NCBI RefSeq assembly: GCF_023159225.1
Contig: NC_063169.1
Location: 54,027,934-54,091,933, forward strand
Length of the DNA stretch: 64,000 nt
Direction: 5' to 3'
Source of the DNA: Perognathus longimembris pacificus
Lineage: Eukaryota; Chordata; Mammalia; Rodentia; Heteromyidae
The translations under genes and the position numbers were made by a program. The notes beneath the pieces are model-generated. The model saw only the letters and a program-made list of their open reading frames with translations, had not been told where the DNA came from and did no database searches. Of this stretch, positions 48,262 through 57,200 are shown piece by piece (positions within the stretch are counted from its first letter, which is position 1; each line of letters begins with the position of its first letter).

Positions 48262-51200
48262 ACACACACAGAGAAACAAAATAAAACAAAACAATTTGAT
48301 CATTCGTGTTCTCTGATGGTTTTAAAGATATTGCAAAAATGTTTGGCATTTTTAGGTAAAACTTCAAATTTAAAAACTACAAAGACAATCTTAAATTAAC
48401 ATTATAGTTGCGAAGAGTCATTTTTCTAACCTGGTAGTACTGATAAGATTATTGAATCAAAATCTAAGTGAAATGAGGTTCCACCTACCTTGTTAACAGG
48501 ATTCACATGACAATTTAAGGGTAAGAAAGAAGCATCTTTTTTTTTTTTTTTTTTTTTTTTGGCCAGTCCTGGGCCTTGGACTCAGGGCCTGAGCACTGTC
48601 CCTGGCTTCTTCCCGCTCAAGGCTAGCACTCTGCCACTTGAGCCACAGCGCCGCTTCTGGCCGTTTTCTGTATATGTGGTGCTGGGGAATTGAACCTAGG
48701 GCCTCGTGTATCCGAGGCAGGCACTCTTGCCACTAGGCTATATCCCCAGCCCCAAAAGAAAGAAGCATCTTTGCTTCCATTGTCTGACGGCCTGTGAGCC
48801 CAGCTCTGACTCTGTGACCCTCCGCACACATGATGGCTGCTAGTGTGGTAGGCACAGCCCCTTGTGTGGACAGTGTTAGACTGTCCCAAGTGTTTGGCCC
48901 GTGGCGCCTGATCTGGTTTCTCTTTCTGTAGTTCTGCAGTCTGGCAATGCACCACGTGTACCTCCCACGTCTTTCACACAAGAGTTTTATCTGCTCTCTT
49001 AGGCCTTTGCAATTTTGATGTCCCCTGCCTGCAATATCTCTTAAAATGAAAGATTCCATCTTCCTCTGTATGTGCATCACTGAATGAACATGTTGGCCTG
49101 TGTTATTTTGATCAGTGTCATCATGGTGTACTGTTGTGTAGGGTTAAGAGTGGTCCAGGCAAATGAAGATTCTTGACTGCAGACATCTGCCTAGAAGTCT
49201 GGTCATTGAAGAGAAAGTGGAACTCTTGAGATCTTGCACTCCTTCAGAGCATTTCTGACATAGTCAGTTCTAGGTCCTTTTGGGTGGTAAAGATGGCCCC
49301 TGTCTCAACCAAGCTATGAGAGATCATCAAAGACGTGTCCTCCAGGTAGACTTCATTGCCAGGTGCTGAGAGGTTACCTAGATCTCATGACCTGAAGCTT
49401 TTATATTTGTATCTGCTCTCAGGATTTATTTCTTTTTTGTTATCCATTGGTGCTGTACATCACCATTTACATGTTAAACTCTAAAGGTCTGTGTAGTGAT
49501 ATGTGGAAGTGGTGCCTTTGGGAGTTAATAAGGTCATTAGGGCAGAGCCTCATGTATAGAATTAGCCTTTCCTAAAGAAATCTATCTTCCCTTCTACCAT
49601 GTGAAAAGACAGGCAGCCATGAACTTGGAAGTCTAGTCAGGCTAGACACCAAATCTCATGGTGCCTAGATCTTGGACTTCTCAGTCTTCAAGTCTGTGAA
49701 AATTGAATTTTTATTGTTTTTTTAAGCCACTTAGTCTGTGGCATTCTGTCATAGCAGACTCAGCAGATCCACCTTTGGCTTTGGGAGACTCTTCTAGCCC
49801 AGCTTTGTCTATGCTACATCACCAATGGGAGGAAGTTCTGAGTCTATTCTTGGGTCCTTCTAGTAGGAAGAGGGAAAGAAAAGGGAAAATGAGATTTAAC
49901 GACAGCTTTGTTAATGGAGCTTTATAAAACGTGACTGCTACACTAGTTCTAAGTAGTGGTACCTTTGAACACAGAACTTTAGGTAGAGAAAAATGATAGG
50001 TGACACTTTTTTAGTGGTCTCAAAGTTAACATCAAAATTATCTAAGTAACCTGTAGTTTTCATTTTCTGCCTGAGCATGAAAGGCTATTCTGCAGAATGA
50101 CGACAATGACGGATGTGTGCCTGCTGAACACACCTGCAAAAAGGGGTGAGGTTCTGGGAGGGAGCTCACAAAGAGGAAGGGAAACCAGCCTCTGTGGTTT
50201 CCCACACCTCCCTCTTCGGTGGCTGGGGCATTCTAACTTTCCTGTTAACACAGTATGTTCGTCAGTGAGTGGCACAACAACGATACCACAGGACAGAACA
50301 GCCAAGTACATCCACTTCTGAGAACTTCCTCTTTGGGACTATTCAAGTTACTCAAGTTCATGACTAATGAGGGAAACCTTAGCATTGAGACCATGTTACC
50401 CAGCGAAGGTCTCCAGATTCCCTAGTCCACTCTGCCCCCTAAACCAGAGCTGTGGAGCTTCTGAGCTGTTTAACATATCAGTGTCATGTCTTGCGAAGCC
50501 TTTGTAGTCACAGTGTTTGACAAATAGATACTTTGGAACTCGGCTGACTGGGGACCTATGGGGCAGCAAGCAAGCATGGTGGTAGGACAGGACCTAGAAT
50601 CCCATGAGCATCTCCATTTGGACAGGACAGCTTGAACCACTGAAGCTTTATAATTAGAAATCACCTAGGCAGGAACCCCTGCTGTCCTGGGTCTTGTCAA
50701 GGTGGGTGTAGGTGAGGAAATGCTTTTGAGTAAAAGACTGCTACCCCAGGAAAATGACTGCTGCCTATTGCAAGCATATTTCTCAGTGGCCAAACCCCTT
50801 AATAGGCTTGGAAGAAAAACATAGCTCCTGCCCCTGGGTGAATATGGTACTGTGGGAAATGAGGTTAAAAAGAGCTGAAGTACAGAAAGCACCAGGGGGT
50901 GTTTAGCTAATTTCAGGAAGTCAAAGTCATAAATAACTACCTCCTAATCCTCTGGAAAGAGCAAAACAAGTATGACTGCCTTCAGTAGATTATCTTAATG
51001 TTGGTCTAACTTTATCACACTGGAGGCAAAGACACATATTCTTCTGTCTCTTTTTCAAGAAACCATGTCTCTTGAAAAAAATGTTAACTGTCCTCTCTTC
51101 CTCCTAATTGTATATTAAGCACCCTTGAAAAGGAAATCTAAATAGCACTTAGGATATGATTCAGCAACCACTTACCTGAGAAGAAAAACACACAATGCCT

Positions 51201-54200
51201 GAAAGGAGAAAATAGGATTTGGTGCTCACTTACTGAACTTGATTTCCTCCCCTCTATACCATCCCCACTGATTATTCACTGATTAGTCATTTCCATACTT
51301 GTTTTGCTGCCTCAGTTTTTCTAGGATGTCAATAACTTAGGATTCTGTCACCAATCCTTCCCTGTTGGTTTCTACTAATTGTTACACAAGAGATGTAAGA
51401 GAGCTTCTAGAGACACACTGGAACTGGCACTGACCCACCGTGTGTTAATGTGTGCCTTTAAGAAAGTTACTAAGGTGGCTGGGAATATGGCCTAGTGACA
51501 AGAGTGCTTGCCTGGTATATTTGAAGCCCTGGGTTCGATTCCCCCAGCACCATATATACAGAAAATGGCCAGAAGTGGCGCTGTGGCTCAAGTGGCAGAG
51601 TGCTAGCCTTGAGCCAAAAGAAGCCAGGGACAGTCAGTGCTCAGGCCCTGAGTCCAAGGCCCAGGACTGACAAAAAGAAAAAGAAAAAGAAAGTCACTAA
51701 CTGCTGTGCCTCAATCAAATAAGAAATCTTGTCTCTTAGGCTTGTTGGAACAAATCAATAAGGTTGTTTATACAAAGCTCTTGGTTCAGCACTTGGCACA
51801 AAGAGAGACTTCCAATTATTGTTACCTTGGCATAGCCATCCTTAGTATTCTCATTGTGCTATTCTTATTTTACAGCTGAATAGAGGGAAATGTAGGTTGG
51901 TTGGCTCAGTCCTTTTGGCAGATGCTCCATCCTAAGTGTTCTGACTATGGAAGGGAAGTCTCTGCTGGAATATCTCTAGGAAATGCCCCAAAGAACATGG
52001 CTGTGGGGAAGAAGGCATTACCTAATCATTATGTTTTGCTTGCTATGATGGTAGCATCTAAGGAAGCTTCTGTCTTTCTAAGGAAAGGGAAGAAATCCAG
52101 TGAAGAGCAACTACTTCCATGAAGCTTTCCATGGTAGAACTCTACACAGTCATATCATTCATTTGATGGAGACAGCACCTATGTTGTTTTGGAAATAGAA
52201 ATTACGGGATGTGATTGGAGACAGCAGCATGTTTGCTTCTGTCTTGCTTTTGTGGAGCATTTCCTGAGTCAAGACCATGGCTCCTTAGCACACACTTCAT
52301 CATCCAAGAACATGCGTGTCTAGATGAATAAGTGATACATAAATCATGCAGAAAAATTAGTGCTATTTCGGTATGGCCACACCTCAATATGGAAATCTAT
52401 ATGCCTAAACATGTTCTTGTATATTTTGCTGTTGATGCTTGCTAGTAAGACTTCAAAATAGAGACTAATCTTCATTATAAATCCATTGAAGTTTTTCTAC
52501 CAGGGAGAGTGTGAAATAGATTCCTTTCAAATCTAGTGTCTTCAGAAGTAGTTTATTAACATGCAGATGATTTGAGCACATTTTAAAATTGCCCTTTGAT
52601 TTATCTCAACATAGAAATTTTCAGCTTGATTCCCTAAGGTGGTTGGAAGGTGTTTTGAGAGCTTGTGAAAATAGAATTCACTTCCCAAAGATGAAGGTTT
52701 GCCACCGCCTCACCTGTGCCAGGCTGTACTGCAACACTGATTTAAAAATAAAAAAAGAGTTTAAGAAAGTCATTGTGAGATTTTTTTTTGTACATAGCCT
52801 CCCCAAATCCCTGCTTAGAAGATGCTATTAGTCATGTGAAAATGCCAGCTCTGTTTTTTTATTAGCGAACTAGTCTCATCACATATGGAGGACAGTTATC
52901 TCTTGTATGCCGGTCTTCTCTTCCCTTTGACAAAAGATGCCTTCAAAAAGTAGATTTGAAAGTAGCCTGTTTTCTCGCCTACTTGATAATGTGCCTCAGA
53001 AAGAAATGCTTGAAAGAAAGAGCTCGATCAAGAAGAAGTCACTGAAATATTGGAAAGAATTGCAATTAAAACTCCAAGTTCAGTCAATAGATATTTATTA
53101 AATATCAGCCTACATGTTTCATTGTACCTTTCAAATTATTTCCATAACTTGTACTTCTCTCTAACCTCCCAGAGGCAATGTAATTCTTCCAGTGATATTT
53201 CCAGTGCTTTGAAAAGTCCAGAAACTTGACAAGATGAAAAGAAGTTAACCAAAAAGGTAAAGGAATCTTTTTTTTTTGCCAGTCCTGGGCCTTGGACTCA
53301 GGGCCTGAGCACTGTCCCTGGCTTCTTTTTTGCTCAAGGCTAGCACTCTGCCACTTGAGCCACAGCACCACTTCTGGCCATTTTCTGTATATGTGGTGCT
53401 GGGGAATCGAACCCAGGGCCTCATGTATATGAGGCAGGCACTCTTGCCACTAGGCCATATCTCCAGCCTAAGGTAAAGGAATCTTAAAACAATCACATAT
53501 TGGAGATTTGGAAGTGAAATATAAGGCAGAAATTATAAAACTGTGATGCTCAACAGAGCAGTAGAGAGGGAGGAAAATGAAGGATTACCCCCTTCTTTAC
53601 TTTTCAGTATTGTAGTGTGGTGCTGAGGAATCGAACCCAGGGATTCATGTATACGAGGTGAGCACTTTATCACTAGGCCATATACCCAGCCCCTGCCCTC
53701 TTCTTTAAATCAAAGAATTATAGTGAAGAATGCCAACAGTTTTTGAACTTGCAGACCATATGCAGGTTGAGTATCCTTAACCTGAAAATCTGAATCTGAA
53801 ATGCAAAAATTTCCAAACTCTGAATGTGCATGATGTTGACCGGTTCATGTCTCAAGTAATACATTGCAGTTAAAATGTAAATGCATTAAAATATTACATA
53901 AAATTATCCTCACGCTATGTGCATGAGGCATATAGAAAGTAAAAATAGGGTTTGTATTTAGACTTGGACCCCATATCTCATAGCCTTTTCTTGTGCATTT
54001 TTTTTTTAACTAAAAGCTTTTTGGAAAGCCAGAGGCAGTGGCTCACACTTGAAATGCTAGCTACTTAGGAGACTGGAAGCAGGAAAATCAAGATTTGAGG
54101 CTAGCTCACGCAAAAAGTTCTCAAGACCCTGTTGCAACCAATAAAAAGATGGGTACTATAGCACATGTGTGTCATCCCAGCTGTGTGGAACAGGAGAATC

Positions 54201-57200
54201 CCAGTCCAAGCCAGCTGCAAAAAGCAAGACACTATCACCAAAATAATAAGATCAAAAGGGGCTGGGCATAATGCCAGTGAACATTCACCTGCCTAGAAGT
54301 CCTAAGTCCAAACCTCAAACGGTCTTCGTTTTTTCTTTAAACAGAGTCTTGCTATGTATCCCAGATTAACCTTGAACTTGTCATCCTCTCACTTCAGCTT
54401 CCACATGCGAGAGTTTGAGGAGTGTACCACAAGGCCCAGATAATATTTTTAAATTATATAATTAATGAATTATATATACATATATATCTCTAAATAGGAA
54501 AAACTGAAAAACTCCAGAAACTTCCTGGTGCTAAGCACTTCAGATAAGGATCATTCAACCTATAAGTGGTTCAGTGAGTTAAGAAATAGCAGCAAAGCTA
54601 TTCAGCAAAGGATAAAGAAGAGCTGAAAACAAGGTAGTTCTTTCCCTCACCATACATATTTCTATGCTTCCTCCATTATTTATGAAGATTACAAGTCCCT
54701 AAGACCACCTTTCCTTGATTCTTACATTTATCTATTTAATTTGCACTTTCACTTGACACATTATTTTCCTTTTTTTTTCTTTTTTTCTTTTCTTTTTTTT
54801 TTTGCCAGTCCTGGGCCTTGGACTCAGGGCCTGAGCACTGTCCCTGGCTTCTTTTTGCTCAAGGCTAGCACTCTGCCACTTGAGTCACAGTGTCACTTCT
54901 GGCCATTTTCTGTATATGTGGTGCTGGGGAATCGAACCCAGGGCTTCATGTATACGAGGCAAGCGTGCTTGCCACTAGGCTATATCCCCAGCCCCCATTA
55001 TTTTCCTTATGGATGATAGACATAAGGAAAAAGCAAACAGAGGGGTAGGATTTAATTTTCATGAATCACTTGACAAAAGTAGCACACATTATTGTTAGTC
55101 ATTGGTGAACCCCAAGAAATTGTTATCTTTCTTTTTTAGAAGGAAGAAGTAAAGAAAAATAAACCTCCATATTCAAAAGTTAAGTAAATTTTTAAATTTG
55201 ATCACTGAATCAGCCCCTGTGTTGTTGGAATGGTATTTAACTCTCTACTTTCAATTAGCATTCAGTCTTGTCTTTCTCTCCATTCCTGCCATGATCCCAT
55301 CTATCCTTTCCTTATCTTCTGCACTTATTTCCCCTCAGACATTCATCCAAATAGTTACTATTCATTTAAAGCATTTACTACCCATTATTACTCATATTAA
55401 CTATTCTTGTAAAGATAACTGGAATTGCCATCAGTAATTGCTGGTGAACTACTGTTCAATCTGTCACACATTAACTAGTTGTCCTGGCACTGGAAAATGC
55501 AGTATGGAAGTGGCTGTCCCTGGGTAATGGTGTGCTGCTAGCTACAAATTCAGCATACACCACAGGTCCATGGATCAGAAATATATAAGAAAAGTGTGTC
55601 CTTGATGAAATCCTAAAGTAGAAAGGAAAGGCTGGAAATCCACCACTAGGGGTGAATTAGAATGAGTTTTGTGGGGGAGAAGAGCATTTGCTGTGTTACT
55701 GGTGAAGTAGTATCATGGGGAGTCTTAGGGGATGTGTAATGATGTAAGTCTGCAAATTGCAAGGTGAGGAAAAAGAGGGGACAGTTGTATCCAGCAGGTG
55801 GAGCGAGCAAGGTCAGGTGAAGTGCAGGGAGGGTATTGCCTCGGCAGGAAGTGGCCTGTGGGGGCCACTAGACATAGATAGACATGGCTGAGTGATCACC
55901 ACCTCTGGATCTCAGAAGTCACTTTCCACTGGTGAAGAATCCAGCCTATGCACAGGAAATGACTGTCCACAGAGAGGCACTGGAAGAGGAGGGGCTAGAA
56001 CTTCTGCCTCTGACTTCCTGTCCACCATATTTCCTACTTTGCCTTGTGGTCCTAGCCTGCAAAGACTTTGTTTTATTAAGAGATAAGATTATGAAACTAG
56101 AAAGGCAAGCCTTAGGGGAAAGGTATTTTCAACACACATAATTTCTCAATGGCTAATAGTCACCATTGTAACATTTTTTTTTCAAATCAGTTAAATGTAC
56201 AGTAAAATACAACCTAGTTGAAGCCAATCTAACCAAGAAATTTGAACAGATCCATGACAAAAGATGGTAAATACATTTACAAAAGAAGTCTCAATGTCAT
56301 TATTCCTCAGATACAGATGCAAATGAAAACCACAATGGATGTCATTATACACCCTAATATAATGGGTAAAATTAGGAGGCATTTTTGAACAATAATTTAA
56401 CTTTGCAGTTCCTGTTAATTCTCGAGGAAGTAATCAACAGAATCTACTTCTCATTATTGTTGGTTTGAAGCAAGAGGGTGATCTTAGCCTACCCAATCGG
56501 ACACTGTAAAGATGGCAGCAAACAGCAACTCTCAGTTTCTATGGCTGGCTCTCCTCTATACAAGTAGATGCTTTGGTGTTTTTCTTGATGACCTCTTCAG
56601 GGTTGGACCATGCTTTGAGAAAGCTAAGTAACTAACAAGGATTCTCTATGTCACACGGGCCTTGTAGTAAGCTGGCTGGAAGAGGTCCTTAGTTTGTCAC
56701 AAAATATAAAAAGGGAATGGGAAGGATGAAATTAGAGCAACCTTGAAGATCTGACTTCCAGAGTAGAGTCAATGGCACCCGCAGTGGTTCACCAGGACTG
56801 CTACAATGGGCCACAAACTGGATGGCTTGGAGCAGCATCATTGTATTTGCTCACTTTCCTGGAAGTTAAATGTCTCAAATATAAGTGTTTTCAGAGCTGT
56901 GCTCTCTCTGAAGGTTTTAAGGAAGACTCCTTCCTTACCTCTCCCAAGTTCTGGGGTGTGGGTGTGCGTCTCAGCTATTCCTGACTTAGGTGTTTGCCCA
57001 CCTGTCTCTTCACATGGCCTGGATCCCTCGCTCCTCTTGTAGGAACTCCAGTGCACCCTAATTCTAGGATGATTTCATTGGGAATTACATCTGTGAAGGC
57101 TGTTTCCAAATGAAGGACACACTCTGAGGTTGTGGATTGATACAACTTTTTTTTTTTTTTTGAGAGACTATTTGATGTAAGGTTGCATGGACAATGTTGG

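Larger units (their letters stand above)
53762..54562. mobile_element. Tigger-type DNA transposon, interrupted by SINEs
   Basis: Left end GCAGGTTGAGTATCCTTAAC and right end GATAAGGATCATTCAACCTA form an imperfect terminal inverted repeat. The body to about 54010 shares CGCTATGTGCATGAGGCATA and TTTGTATTTAGACTTGGACC with the copy at 12244-12520. SINE sequence fills 54025-54455. Confidence 0.75.
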
